Notes: generated from the letters alone by a model not told the origin. Numbered from the stretch's first letter, positions 7,060 through 15,161 are shown. The stretch is 50,576 bases of DNA from Haloferacaceae archaeon B1-Br10_E2g22 (GCA_001563795.1 LKML01000006.1:1-50576); one strand, 5' to 3'. A program made the numbers and translations.

Positions 7060-9158
7060 AGTGTCACCACATCGAGCACAGCCACAACATCTCCATCGCC
7101 CAGGACGGCCGTCCCACTGAGTCCCGGAATCCCACTCAAGACTCCCTCGAGGGGTTTGACGACGACCTCTTCTTGGTCGATCACCTGATCGCAGTGCAGG
7201 GCGACTTTCCGTTTTTCGTCTCGAATACGCAACAGCATGCCGTTGCCGTTGACCGAACTCGGTTCCTCGAGCACATCGCTGAGCCGCAAGACTGGATAGA
7301 TGTCGTCGTCGTGTTTGATGATCTCTTTGTTGTTGGTCGTGCTGATTTCTTTAGCACGCGTGACTTCGGCGATGTTTTTGACTGGAATGCCGTACTCAGT
7401 GCCGCCGACTTCGACGAACATTACTTTGACAATCGCCACTGTCACCGGCAAGCGAAGCCGAACAACGGTTCCTTCGCCGAGTTCGCTGTCAACGCTCACC
7501 GTGCCGTCGAGCTGTTTGACTGTATTGTGAACGACGTCCATGCCCACTCCGCGACCACTGACGTCGGTGACCTCCTCGGCGGTCGAAAAGCCGGGATGGA
7601 AGATGAGTTCGTAGATCTCTTGGTCGTCCATCAACTCGAGTTCGCTTTCGGTTTTGACTCCTTTCTCGATGGCTTTCTCTTTGAGAACCTCTTTGTCGAG
7701 GCCGGCTCCGTCGTCTGCGACCTCAATTGTGACGTGGTCTCGCTCGCGGGTTGCGGTCAGCGACACCGACCCAGTTGGGGATTTGCCCATCTCTTCGCGT
7801 TCTTCGGGCAACTCGACTCCGTGGTCAACGGAGTTGCGCAGGATGTGGATCAGTGGGTCTCGAATCTCGGTGAGGATGGTTCGATCCAACTCGATGTCGG
7901 ATCCAGAGACGTTGAAGTTGACCTGTTTGCCTGTCTCGCGGGCGACATCCCGAACCAGCCGGGGGAACGTATCGACGATCTTCGAAAGCGGAATCAGCCG
8001 CATATCCATTGCCGTATTCTGGAGGTTGGCAGTGATCTTATCGAGTTCGTCGAGATTGTCCGAATCCATCCCGGCGGCTTCCATTTCTCGGCGGAGTTTG
8101 ATTCGGCTGGTCACCAGCTGTTCGACCAGGCTGTACAGTTCGTCGAGTTGATCGACGTCCACCCGAACCGAGGCGATGTTGGTACCGTCTTTTTTCGAGC
8201 GTTTCGGCGTCGAACGGCCTCCTGAGGACTTCGATTTGCTGTTGTCGCTCTCGTCGCTGCCGGTATTGTCGGCTTCTGTGTCTTCGCTGTCGTCGTCTGA
8301 CTGCTCAACATCGAGTTCAGCCGCCTTGCTCGCAGTCATCGGATCTTCAACAATCGCGGTAACCGGACTAACCGCGACCGATTCGACTTTGCTCAGCGAA
8401 CTCAGGCCGCTTTCGATAGCCTCCTGTGAGGAGTCGATCAGATACAGATCGAACGTCTCTTCGAACTCGCCGTTCTCGATGGTTTCGCGTTCGGGGTCGG
8501 TAACGAACGTATCGTAGGCATCATCGAGTGCCTGTAGGACGAAAATGGCATCAACGCCCTGCATTGCTGATTCTCCCAGTCCGACCGACGCCCGAAAGAC
8601 TGCATGTCCCGTATCCAGTTCGTGGTCGGACAACTCCTCGGGTAACTCGATATCGGCGGGCGTTGGGTCGTCGCTTTCGGTCTCTTCGGCCCCATGTTCG
8701 GTTGCTGTAGCGTCTGCTGGCGGTGTGTCGTCGGCTGCGGTACTACTGCTGTCTGTCGAATCATCAACACCAGGAACGTTGCCGGTCTCGATTAGCTCTC
8801 TGAGGTCGGCTTCAATTTCCGAGGCATTGATCTCCGTTTGGCCATCCTCAGCAATGTCGTCGACCATCGCACCCAGATAATCAACGCCCTCAAACAGTAG
8901 ATCCATCAGTTCTGGAGTGACATCTATTTCGCCGGCCCGAACCTCATCGAGTAGATCCTCGAGTTCGTGGGCCAGATCACTGACCGAATCGTAGCCCATC
9001 GCCGCGCCGTTGCCTTTCAGCGTGTGGGCTGTCCGGAAGATTTGGTCCATCGCTTCGGCATCCTCCGGGTCGGACTCGAGTGCGAGCAGTGCGTTGTTGA
9101 GTTCGGTGATGCCCTCTTCGCTTTCGGCGACGAAGGCTTTGCGGTGTTCTTCGCTCAT
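7056..9158 (-). CDS. cheA: Chemotaxis histidine kinase CheA
   Basis: A 700-residue kinase that autophosphorylates in response to transducers and passes phosphate to CheY and CheB. Domains in order: Hpt with phospho-histidine H45 in TAHTLKGNGAAMGY; an acidic linker and a P2-like domain (about 185-280); a second acidic linker rich in D and S (about 285-320); the dimerisation helices starting near SVRVDVDQLDELYSLVEQLV (about 335); the ATPase domain with HILRNSVDHGVELPEE (N box), VADDGAGLD (G1) and GFSTAEEVTDVSGRGVGMDVV (F/G2); and a C-terminal CheW-like domain. It starts right after the cheB stop with no gap and overlaps cheR. All catalytic motifs look intact. Confidence 0.97.
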   Translation of the reverse strand: MSEEHRKAFVAESEEGITELNNALLALESDPEDAEAMDQIFRTAHTLKGNGAAMGYDSVSDLAHELEDLLDEVRAGEIDVTPELMDLLFEGVDYLGAMVDDIAEDGQTEINASEIEADLRELIETGNVPGVDDSTDSSSTAADDTPPADATATEHGAEETESDDPTPADIELPEELSDHELDTGHAVFRASVGLGESAMQGVDAIFVLQALDDAYDTFVTDPERETIENGEFEETFDLYLIDSSQEAIESGLSSLSKVESVAVSPVTAIVEDPMTASKAAELDVEQSDDDSEDTEADNTGSDESDNSKSKSSGGRSTPKRSKKDGTNIASVRVDVDQLDELYSLVEQLVTSRIKLRREMEAAGMDSDNLDELDKITANLQNTAMDMRLIPLSKIVDTFPRLVRDVARETGKQVNFNVSGSDIELDRTILTEIRDPLIHILRNSVDHGVELPEEREEMGKSPTGSVSLTATRERDHVTIEVADDGAGLDKEVLKEKAIEKGVKTESELELMDDQEIYELIFHPGFSTAEEVTDVSGRGVGMDVVHNTVKQLDGTVSVDSELGEGTVVRLRLPVTVAIVKVMFVEVGGTEYGIPVKNIAEVTRAKEISTTNNKEIIKHDDDIYPVLRLSDVLEEPSSVNGNGMLLRIRDEKRKVALHCDQVIDQEEVVVKPLEGVLSGIPGLSGTAVLGDGDVVAVLDVVTL

Positions 9159-10226
9159 TTATGGTAACTCCCGTATTGTCGTTGCAACGTCGTCGAGATG
9201 ACAGACGGTGTCGATACAGCCGGCTTCGACCGCTCGCTTTGGCATTCCATAGATAACACAGCTTTCTTCGTTTTGGGCAATCGTCGGCCCGCCTGCCTGT
9301 TGGATCGCACAGACTCCCTCAGCGCCGTCAGCGCCCATTCCGGTGAGAATTACGCCAGTCAGTGGGTCGGTGATCGTTTCGGCGGCCGACTCCATGGTGA
9401 CGTTGACTGCCGGCATGACCGAATGGCCCAAATCGTCTTCGATCAGTCGAACCCGAATCCGGCCGTTGCGGTAGCCTGTTATCTCCATGTGTGTGCCACC
9501 TTTGGCGACGAGCGCTTCGCCTGCACCGATCCGGTCGCCGTCGGCGGCCTCGCGGACTGAATACTCGCTTGTCGCACTGTCGAGTCGGTCAGCAAACCGT
9601 GAGGTAAACGCCTCCGGCATATGCTGGACGATTAATACTCGACAGTCGCCGCCCGGCAGATCACTTATGACCTCTTCGACCGCGTTTGGCCCGCCCGTCG
9701 AAGACCCAATAACGACCGTGCGGGTGTCGTCGAATCTCTCGGTGGCTGGTTTTGGGCTTGCTGCAGCCGGCGAGCCGGTCGTTGCGGTCGCCGCCTGCGG
9801 GGATTCGGTTCGGTTGGTCCGACTGAGGTCGGCATCCGCAACCGTTCGAACGGTCTCGACGAGTTGGTCGCCCAACTGCGAGACCTCCATCGAGACCTCT
9901 CCGCCAGGTTTGGCGAAGAAATCGACTGCGCCCTTCTCGAGTGCCTCGAAGGTGACTTCGGCATCGTCGTCAGTGTACGCACTCAGCATGAGAATCGGTG
10001 TCGGATTCTCTGCCATCACGCGTTCGACGGCCTCGATCCCGTTCATTTTCGGCATCTCGAGATCCATCGTCACGACATCTGGCTGGGTGTCGGCGATCAC
10101 TCCGAGTGCCTCGCGGCCGTCTTTGGCCTCGCCGACGACTGGGATTCCGGCCTCATCAAGGAGGTCAGCAATCAGTCCGCGCATAAACCGTGAGTCGTCG
10201 ACGACGACCGTCCGAGGGTTACGCAT
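9159..10226 (-). CDS. cheB: Chemotaxis response regulator and methylesterase CheB
   Basis: A 355-residue two-domain enzyme that removes methyl groups from (or deamidates) transducers when phosphorylated by CheA. The receiver domain (1-120) shows the acidic pair in VVVDDSRF, phospho-aspartate D55 in VVTMDLEMPKMNG and the conserved Lys in EKGAVDFFAKP. A Ser/Thr/Pro/Ala-rich linker follows. The esterase domain has the catalytic Ser in VIGSSTGGP, His in VQHMPEAFT and Asp in GMGADGAEG. The open frame continues to an ATG at 10262, but MRNPRTVVVDDS at 10226 is the usual beginning and the extra residues are not family-like. It is the first gene of the five-gene minus-strand block. Confidence 0.95.
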   Translation of the reverse strand: MRNPRTVVVDDSRFMRGLIADLLDEAGIPVVGEAKDGREALGVIADTQPDVVTMDLEMPKMNGIEAVERVMAENPTPILMLSAYTDDDAEVTFEALEKGAVDFFAKPGGEVSMEVSQLGDQLVETVRTVADADLSRTNRTESPQAATATTGSPAAASPKPATERFDDTRTVVIGSSTGGPNAVEEVISDLPGGDCRVLIVQHMPEAFTSRFADRLDSATSEYSVREAADGDRIGAGEALVAKGGTHMEITGYRNGRIRVRLIEDDLGHSVMPAVNVTMESAAETITDPLTGVILTGMGADGAEGVCAIQQAGGPTIAQNEESCVIYGMPKRAVEAGCIDTVCHLDDVATTIRELP

Positions 10227-10360
10227 CACCACCACCACGCAGCTCGCACACAGAGAAACCACTCCCCGACAGACGCTCGGTTCGCGCTGGCATACTCCAC
10301 ATTATGAGCGAATACTAAAACGGCGAGAATAAAGCCACCGACTCAAAAATCAGGGCTGAT

Positions 10361-10368
10361 AATTTATT
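10361..10368 (+). promoter_or_regulatory. TATA-like box upstream of cheW
   Basis: AATTTATT lies about 40 bases before the cheW ATG at 10406, giving a likely transcription start near 10390 and a short leader. The 179-base gap between cheB and cheW is AT-rich (many A and T runs at 10315-10380) and must also hold the divergent cheB promoter; a TTTTAGTAT (minus strand) near 10309-10320 is a candidate for that. Confidence 0.4.
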
Positions 10369-10405
10369 GAACAGAGTTAACTATCGACCGCTCACAAACG
10401 AATGT

Positions 10406-10867
10406 ATGGCAGAGAGTGAGACGACGTCTACAGCCGACGATACCGAAACACACAGTGGGGTAACACAAGTCCTCGAGTTCGGGCTGGGCGATGAGACGTA
10501 CTGTCTGGATATCGACGTAATCGACGAGATCGTCGATGCCGGACAGCTCACACGTATTCCAAACTCGCCGCCGCATGTCGAAGGCGTCATGGATCTCCGT
10601 GGTCGGACGACGTCGATTATCAACCCAAAAACCGTGTTCAGTATCGACACCGACGGCGAGCGCAATCGGATTATCGTCTTCGATCCCGATTCGACCGGCG
10701 ATCAGGGGACGATCGGCTGGATCGTCGACGAAGTCTACCAAGTTTCTGACATCACGCCTGAGGATGTCGATGAGACGACCACAGCCAACGACGAAAACGT
10801 CCATGGCATCGTCAAAGGCGAGGACAAATTCGTCGTCTGGGTTGATCCGGATATCGTCAGCGAGTAG
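10406..10867 (+). CDS. cheW: Chemotaxis coupling protein CheW
   Basis: A 153-residue scaffold that links transducers to CheA. After a disordered acidic N-terminus (1-25) comes one CheW domain: QVLEFGLGDETYCLDI, DEIVDAGQLTRIPN, the conserved GVMDLRGRTTSIINP turn and IGWIVDEVYQVSDI. An in-frame ATG at 10367 would add 13 residues unlike the family; 10406 is preferred. It is divergent from cheB. A close paralogue lies at 30524-30991, so this archaeon carries at least two CheW proteins. Distal charges differ between the copies, which could give each a different transducer set. Confidence 0.95.
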   Translation: MAESETTSTADDTETHSGVTQVLEFGLGDETYCLDIDVIDEIVDAGQLTRIPNSPPHVEGVMDLRGRTTSIINPKTVFSIDTDGERNRIIVFDPDSTGDQGTIGWIVDEVYQVSDITPEDVDETTTANDENVHGIVKGEDKFVVWVDPDIVSE

Positions 10868-10992
10868 TCGTCCACCCACGTAGCTGCTTAGTAACACTGC
10901 TGTTTAAATCGGTTCAGTCAGCACTGTTCGTCCGACACCGTCCGACCGACTGTCTGTTCTAGTTCTCACACATGAGAACTGCATACGAATGC

Positions 10993-10999
10993 TTATTTA
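10993..10999 (+). promoter_or_regulatory. TATA-like box of the KaiC-like operon
   Basis: TTATTTA stands 23-29 bases before the ATG at 11022, the geometry of a leaderless haloarchaeal transcript. It lies downstream of the alternative ATG at 10989 and so argues against that start. A second TTTAAA at 10903-10908 could start a longer leader. Confidence 0.5.
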
Positions 11000-11021
11000 C
11001 AAATACGACGCCAATGTTTTC

Positions 11022-11714
11022 ATGCGCGTCTCAAGCGGCGTCGATGGTTTTGATCAACTCATCGATGGCGGCTTTCGGTCTAACCGACTCTATGTGCTCA
11101 GCGGCCCACCAGGAAGTGGCAAAACCACGTTTTCCGCGCAGTTTATGACTGCGGGTGCGGCCGCCGATGAGTCAAGCTTGTATGTCAGCATGCATGAGAC
11201 GCGGGACGGTATCATCGCTGATATGGCCGGGTTCGATTTCGGCTTTCAGGCCGCCATCGAGTCGGATTCGATTACGTTTTTGGATGCACTCTCCTCGGAG
11301 GGCAGACGCTTTTTCGGCGGCCCTGGTGAGAAGATGGATCGAACCAACGTTACAAACCGCCTGGCAGGGTTTATCAACTCTCGAGAGATCGACCGCGTTG
11401 TTATCGATTCGACGATGCTGCTTCGGTATCTGTTCGACGACAGCGATACGACACTAATGCGGTTTCTGACCGCGATCAAACGCACCTCGGCAACAACACT
11501 TTTGATCTCGGAGATGACCGATCCCTCGGCGTACGCCGACGAGCACTTTCTGGCCCATGGCGTCGTGTTTTTCCACAACTATCTCGAGGACGACGGGATG
11601 CGACGCGGCATTCAAGTCATCAAAATGCGTGGTACAGATACTGATACCGACATTCATACGCTGTCGTTTGCCGACTCTGGCATCGAGATCACGACAGGAA
11701 AGTCGGTGAGCTAA
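11022..11714 (+). CDS. KaiC/RAD55-type RecA-superfamily ATPase (HTR-like protein)
   Basis: A 230-residue single-domain ATPase. It opens with the KaiC-type GVDGFDQLIDGGF strand, then Walker A GPPGSGKTTFSAQF at about 29-42, a YVSMHETRDGI segment where KaiC has its catalytic acids, and a hydrophobic Walker B-like VVIDSTMLL strand near 125-133. It ends with IQVIKMRGTDTDTDIHTLSF, as in KaiC domains. The usual EE pair after the first strand is HET here, so ATP hydrolysis may be weak. In haloarchaea such proteins are called HTR-like and are often near signalling genes. This one follows cheW and heads a three-gene run; a taxis or signalling role is inferred from position only. Confidence 0.75.
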   Translation: MRVSSGVDGFDQLIDGGFRSNRLYVLSGPPGSGKTTFSAQFMTAGAAADESSLYVSMHETRDGIIADMAGFDFGFQAAIESDSITFLDALSSEGRRFFGGPGEKMDRTNVTNRLAGFINSREIDRVVIDSTMLLRYLFDDSDTTLMRFLTAIKRTSATTLLISEMTDPSAYADEHFLAHGVVFFHNYLEDDGMRRGIQVIKMRGTDTDTDIHTLSFADSGIEITTGKSVS

Positions 11715-11716
11715 GC

Positions 11717-12124
11717 ATGTATGATTCGACGTACACCACCGACTGGGACGACCTGTCTCGAGATGAGGCTCTCGAGCGAGCCTACGCACTCGGCGTCGCC
11801 GCAGCCTGTGGTGACGACAACCGCCAGGAGTACGATGCGATCAAAGCTGTTGCTGCCAGCAGCTACGACCGGAGTCTGATCGAGTTGTCGTTCGACCAGG
11901 GCCGCTCAGACGCCCTGCAACTCGAGGCCTCCGGCACTGAGTCTGCGGAGATCTGGGACGAACTCATCGAAACAACAGCGATTACGGTGTTCGATGATGG
12001 CACTGTTCTTCCAGAGCTGCTCGATTCAGCGGAACTGTTCGATCGGTTTGGCCAACTCGATGGGCCGCCAGCGACACTGTCCAAACCGTCGTTTTTATTG
12101 AGAGACGGAGAAGATAATGAGTAA
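11717..12124 (+). CDS. Conserved-type haloarchaeal protein of unknown function
   Basis: A 135-residue acidic soluble protein that I do not recognise by family name. It starts two bases after the stop of the KaiC-like ATPase, so the two are surely co-transcribed. The first 60 residues are helical (DEALERAYALGVAAACGD, then AIKAVAASSYDRSLIELSFDQGR); the rest is a mix of acidic helices and a hydrophilic tail ending in DGEDNE. There is no signal, membrane segment or metal motif. Its spacing suggests a partner of the neighbouring ATPase. Codon use matches the neighbours, so the gene looks real. Confidence 0.7.
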   Translation: MYDSTYTTDWDDLSRDEALERAYALGVAAACGDDNRQEYDAIKAVAASSYDRSLIELSFDQGRSDALQLEASGTESAEIWDELIETTAITVFDDGTVLPELLDSAELFDRFGQLDGPPATLSKPSFLLRDGEDNE

Positions 12125-12222
12125 CAACCCCCTGCCCCCACGACGACAGATCGCCCCGATACTGACTACACCGTTTGTCTACTGTACCCCAACAGCGACA
12201 CCGTGAGAATTCCACATAACCA

Positions 12223-12846
12223 ATGTCTGTAGAGGAACTCCCCTTGGCACCGACGCTCACTGACGCTGAGAGTGTCGTGATTGCCGGACCGCCCATGAGC
12301 GGGAAGTACGAACTCATGCATCGAATTCTCGGTGCTGCCGGCGACAGAGCCATCGTTTTGTCGACGGGCCACGATGCCGAGCGCGTCCGGACGGATTACA
12401 CCGAGACAACCGGCCACAACGCGGAGACGGTCGGAATCGTCGACTGTGTAACCCGCGAGCAAGGAATAGAAATTGAAGACGTTGAGCTCACAAAATACGC
12501 CTCTTCGCCGAAGAACCTGACCGAACTCGGCGTCAAATTCACTGAGCTGGCCGAACTGTTTGAGCCGTATCCCGAGACGACCGTTGGGCTCCATTCGCTT
12601 TCCCAACTGTTGATGTACTGGGATGCAGACCGAATCTATCAGTTCGTCCGCGTGCTGTTGGGTCGGACTCGCAGCCAAGAGTGGCTCACTGTTGCGGTCA
12701 TCAACTCGACGATGCACGACGAACGAACGCTCCATACACTGTTGGATCCGTTCGATACGGTTGTCGATACCCGGACAACCGACGAGGGTTGGGAGATGCG
12801 CCTCCGCGATCGTAGTTCTTCGCCAACGCCGTGGCAACAGTTCTGA
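12223..12846 (+). CDS. RecA-like ATPase domain protein, DUF7504-type (HTR-like)
   Basis: A 207-residue protein with a RecA-like core. Near the N-terminus a degenerate nucleotide loop, GPPMSGKYELMHRIL (about 22-36), follows the strand ESVVIAG. Further on are a strand AIVLSTGHDAERV, a switch TVGIVDCVTREQG, TTVGLHSLSQLLMYW, and SQEWLTVAVINSTMHD in the place of a Walker B strand. The pattern fits the haloarchaeal DUF7504/HTR-like group related to KaiC but with reduced motifs. It lies 98 bases after the previous gene in the same direction. I infer a regulatory ATP-binding role linked to cheW and the first KaiC-like protein. Confidence 0.65.
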   Translation: MSVEELPLAPTLTDAESVVIAGPPMSGKYELMHRILGAAGDRAIVLSTGHDAERVRTDYTETTGHNAETVGIVDCVTREQGIEIEDVELTKYASSPKNLTELGVKFTELAELFEPYPETTVGLHSLSQLLMYWDADRIYQFVRVLLGRTRSQEWLTVAVINSTMHDERTLHTLLDPFDTVVDTRTTDEGWEMRLRDRSSSPTPWQQF

Positions 12847-12902
12847 GCCGCACCTCTCAGTAGTAGAGAAAACCCCAGACCGAAGAGTACCAACACAATT
12901 AG

Positions 12903-13072
12903 GGACTGTGCTTTTGGGCGATGGGCCTCTACAATGTTGTGAGGTACCGGGGACAGCAGACCCTGACCACAGACCCCCCGCTGTGGTCGGCCACGCTGTC
13001 AGTCCCCCACCCCGGTACTGTGTGGTTTCTATTCGCTGGCCGGCAGGCTCCCCCCTCCTGCGGGCGTTTTTA
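12903..13072 (+). ncRNA. Candidate structured small RNA
   Basis: A long, nearly closed stem can be drawn: GGTACCGGGG (12943-12952) with CCCCGGTACT (13010-13019), then ACAGC (12953-12957) with GCTGT (12995-12999), then GACCACAG (12965-12972) with CTGTGGTC (12981-12988) around an ACCCCCCG loop. A second hairpin GCAGG/CCTGC (13043-13061) is followed by a T run (13067-13071) like a terminator. An ACAATTA at 12895-12901 could be a TATA box. I could not match it to RNase P, SRP 7S, tRNA or a C/D box RNA. The strand is inferred from the T run. It could instead be a long terminator. Confidence 0.4.
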
Positions 13073-13150
13073 GCCTTTGTACACAGGATTGGCTCCCGTC
13101 GTCGCAACGAACCCGCAACGCCAATTTTTCTGGCGGATGGATCGGCCTCC

Positions 13151-13158
13151 TTTTTATC
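13151..13158 (+). promoter_or_regulatory. TATA-like box for the DUF5783-like gene
   Basis: TTTTTATC lies 21-28 bases before the ATG at 13179, consistent with a leaderless mRNA and with rejecting the upstream in-frame ATG at 13077. Confidence 0.5.
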
Positions 13159-13178
13159 TTGCTGGTCGAGTTATCCGT

Positions 13179-13502
13179 ATGGTCGAGTTCGATCCCGAGC
13201 AGTTCGAAGACAAGTACGCCAACTACTTTCCACAACTTCAGCGTGCCTACAAAAACGCGTTTAATACAATGAACGACACCTACGATTCGACGCTGATCCA
13301 CGCTATCGACCAGCAGGTGCTCAACGAAAGCGAGCCATGCTATGCGCCCGACCGCGAGGGCTTCGATATCGAACTACCCGATGAGCCCTACAGCCGTCTC
13401 GAGGGTGTCGTCGTCGACCGCGAGCAGTTCGAAACCGTTCTCGAAGCATACACCGAAGAGATCGACAGTCAACTCCAACGGACGTTTCAGCTCACCGACT
13501 GA
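13179..13502 (+). CDS. DUF5783-like haloarchaeal protein
   Basis: A 107-residue acidic soluble protein beginning MVEFDPEQFEDKYANYFPQLQRAY, which I recognise as a widely conserved haloarchaeal family of unknown function (DUF5783). It looks all-helical, with many aromatic residues in the first 25 positions, then AFNTMNDTYDSTLIHAIDQQVL and a C-terminal VVDREQFETVLEAYTEEIDSQLQ. There are no catalytic or metal-binding motifs. The start follows a TATA-like box by the right distance. No function is proposed. Confidence 0.78.
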   Translation: MVEFDPEQFEDKYANYFPQLQRAYKNAFNTMNDTYDSTLIHAIDQQVLNESEPCYAPDREGFDIELPDEPYSRLEGVVVDREQFETVLEAYTEEIDSQLQRTFQLTD

Positions 13503-13558
13503 GCGACACAGTTCGTCTGAACCAAAGGCCTAAGCCTGTCGCATTCGAAGCCATGTTT

Positions 13559-13918
13559 ATGAGTACGGATTCAGCAGCCTCCGACAGCGATCTCAAAGAC
13601 CGCGTAGTGAACTTTCTGCGCCGGAACTTCCCACAGATCCAGATGCACGGCGGCAACGCCGCCATCGAGTATCTCGATGAAGAAAGCGGTGAAGTCCACA
13701 TCCAACTCGGCGGTGCCTGTTCGGGCTGCGGTATCTCGCCGATGACGATCCAGGCGATCAAAACCCGAATGGTCAAAGAAATCCCCGAAATCGAGCAGGT
13801 CAAAGCCAACACCGGACAGACCGGTGCGCCCGAAATGGGCGAAACCGAAGGGATGAGTCCGTCTTTCCCCGGTGACTCCAGCGATAGCAGCGACGAAGGC
13901 CCACAGGCTCCGTTCTAA
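13559..13918 (+). CDS. NifU C-terminal-like iron-sulfur scaffold protein
   Basis: A 119-residue protein with one NifU C-terminal domain. These domains hold a labile Fe-S cluster between subunits and pass it to target proteins. RRNFPQIQMHGGNAAIEYLD (21-40) is followed by the cluster motif GGACSGCGIS with Cys54 and Cys57, then MTIQAIKTRMVKEIPEIEQV. The last 35 residues form a disordered acidic tail. The ATG at 13559 is chosen over 13553 because a CCTAAG box at 13529-13534 is about 27 bases away. It is a single gene with its own promoter. Confidence 0.88.
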   Translation: MSTDSAASDSDLKDRVVNFLRRNFPQIQMHGGNAAIEYLDEESGEVHIQLGGACSGCGISPMTIQAIKTRMVKEIPEIEQVKANTGQTGAPEMGETEGMSPSFPGDSSDSSDEGPQAPF

Positions 13919-13969
13919 ACGCCGCTGGAAGCCGAAACCCTTAGGTCAGCGACGCTCTGTATCTCGGAT

Positions 13970-14134
13970 ATGAGCTCAGGTGGCAACTCCGGCGGGCTAA
14001 TGTCCAGTGCCGGACTGGTTCGGTATTTCGACGCTGAAGACCGCAATGCGGTTACGATCAACCCGAAAACAGTCATTGCGTTCTGTCTTCTGTTCGGTAT
14101 CTTCGTCCAACTGCTAACGCTGACAATCGCCTGA
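13970..14134 (+). CDS. secG: Preprotein translocase subunit Sec61-beta (SecG)
   Basis: A 54-residue protein: a glycine/serine-rich start (MSSGGNSGGLMSSAGLVRYF), a charged middle (DAEDRNAVTINPKTV) and one C-terminal membrane helix (VIAFCLLFGIFVQLLTLTIA). This is the standard architecture of archaeal Sec61-beta, the small accessory subunit of the SecYE protein-export channel. The GLVRYFDAED and INPKTV signatures are diagnostic. An archaeal promoter-like CGAAACCCTTAG lies at about 13934-13945, near 27 bases before the ATG. It is monocistronic, between a NifU-like gene and pdxT. Confidence 0.92.
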   Translation: MSSGGNSGGLMSSAGLVRYFDAEDRNAVTINPKTVIAFCLLFGIFVQLLTLTIA

Positions 14135-14179
14135 TCGGCCGAACACGGTCTTTTTGTCCGACGACTTGCTAACTACAGT

Positions 14180-14791
14180 ATGCATGCTGGCGTTATCGCC
14201 GTTCAAGGCGATGTAAGTGAACACGCAGCTGGCCTCGAGCGCGCCGCCGACGCACATGGAATCGATTGTGAGATCTCCGAAATCCGAACCAGTGGTCTCG
14301 TCTCCGAGTGTGATGTGTTACTGATGCCGGGTGGCGAATCAACCACGATTTCACGACTGCTTGCCGACGAGGGGATCGACACCGAAATCCAGGCGCATGT
14401 CGAAGCCGAAAAGCCACTGCTTGCGACGTGTGCGGGGCTGATCGTCGCCTCTCGAGACGCCAACGACGAACGAGTCCAGACGCTCGGTGTTGTTGATGTA
14501 ACAGTCGATCGCAACGCCTTCGGCCGCCAGGCGGACAGTTTTGAAGCGCCACTCGATATCGCGGGGCTCGACGAGCCGTTTCCGGCCGTCTTTATTCGTG
14601 CGCCGGTGATCGACACTGTTGGCGAGGGCGTTGAGATACTGGCTGACTGGGAGGGCAATCCGGTCGCCGTTCGGCAGGGATCGATTGTTGCGACCTCGTT
14701 TCATCCGGAGTTGACTACCGACACGCGGCTTCATCAACTGGCGTTTTTCGCCGACGAGCCAACACTGAGTAGATCGGAGCCACAGCAATGA
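14180..14791 (+). CDS. pdxT: Pyridoxal 5'-phosphate synthase glutaminase subunit PdxT
   Basis: A 203-residue class I glutamine amidotransferase. It releases ammonia from glutamine for the PdxS subunit, which makes PLP (vitamin B6). Visible motifs are the N-terminal GVIAVQGDVSEHA, LMPGGESTTISRLL (about 48-61), the nucleophile Cys84 in ATCAGLI, the loop GVVDVTVDRNAFGRQ, and the His-Glu pair in TSFHPEL near 176. The length matches the family. pdxS is not in this window. The stop overlaps the hisE start (ATGA). Confidence 0.95.
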   Translation: MHAGVIAVQGDVSEHAAGLERAADAHGIDCEISEIRTSGLVSECDVLLMPGGESTTISRLLADEGIDTEIQAHVEAEKPLLATCAGLIVASRDANDERVQTLGVVDVTVDRNAFGRQADSFEAPLDIAGLDEPFPAVFIRAPVIDTVGEGVEILADWEGNPVAVRQGSIVATSFHPELTTDTRLHQLAFFADEPTLSRSEPQQ

Positions 14792-15090
14792 CGACAATGG
14801 ACGACGAAACTGCTGTGTTCGATGAACTGTTTGCAACGATCAAACAGCGACAAAACGACCTTCCTGAAGGCTCCTATACGGCATCGCTGTTCACCCACGA
14901 GAAAGGCGAAAACGAGGTCTTAGAGAAGCTAGGCGAAGAATCAACTGAGCTGATTTTAGCGGCCAAAGACGATGACCTCGAGGAACTGCAGTATGAGTCG
15001 GCCGACTTCGTGTACCATCTTTTGGTGTTGTTTGCGATGAAGGGCCTGGATGTCGAAGATCTCCGCGAAGAACTCGAATCGCGGTTCTAA
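14788..15090 (+). CDS. hisE: Phosphoribosyl-ATP pyrophosphatase HisE
   Basis: A 100-residue enzyme for the second step of histidine synthesis, converting phosphoribosyl-ATP to phosphoribosyl-AMP plus pyrophosphate. It has the all-helical MazG-like fold with LPEGSYTASLF, KLGEESTELILAAKD (metal-binding acids) and YESADFVYHLLVLF. The first codon overlaps the pdxT stop, so the two are translationally coupled even though they serve different pathways. A second ATG at 14797 is possible. Confidence 0.93.
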   Translation: MTTMDDETAVFDELFATIKQRQNDLPEGSYTASLFTHEKGENEVLEKLGEESTELILAAKDDDLEELQYESADFVYHLLVLFAMKGLDVEDLREELESRF

Positions 15091-15161
15091 CTGCCGACTA
15101 CAGCAGGATTTCACATCGTATCGTGGATCATATCAGCTGTCTCATAGGTGTCTGACACAGA

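Larger units (their letters stand above)
12847..13178. other. Gene-free stretch of 332 bases
   Basis: I see no credible protein gene on either strand here; the open frames crossing it have no protein-like composition. It holds the large hairpin described separately (12943-13019), a C-rich hairpin followed by TTTTT (13043-13071), another small hairpin CGCCA...TGGCG at 13119-13135, and the promoter of the following gene. Confidence 0.6.

Noticed and set aside
7173-8225. A 350-codon plus-strand frame inside cheA
   Set aside because: It is the complement of the conserved CheA kinase domain; no start signal and no recognisable family.
12943-13019. Assignment of the hairpin as H/ACA guide RNA, RNase P RNA or SRP RNA
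   Set aside because: No ACA box after the stem, no symmetric guide pocket, and none of the conserved P4 or SRP domain IV motifs are visible; left as an unclassified structured element.
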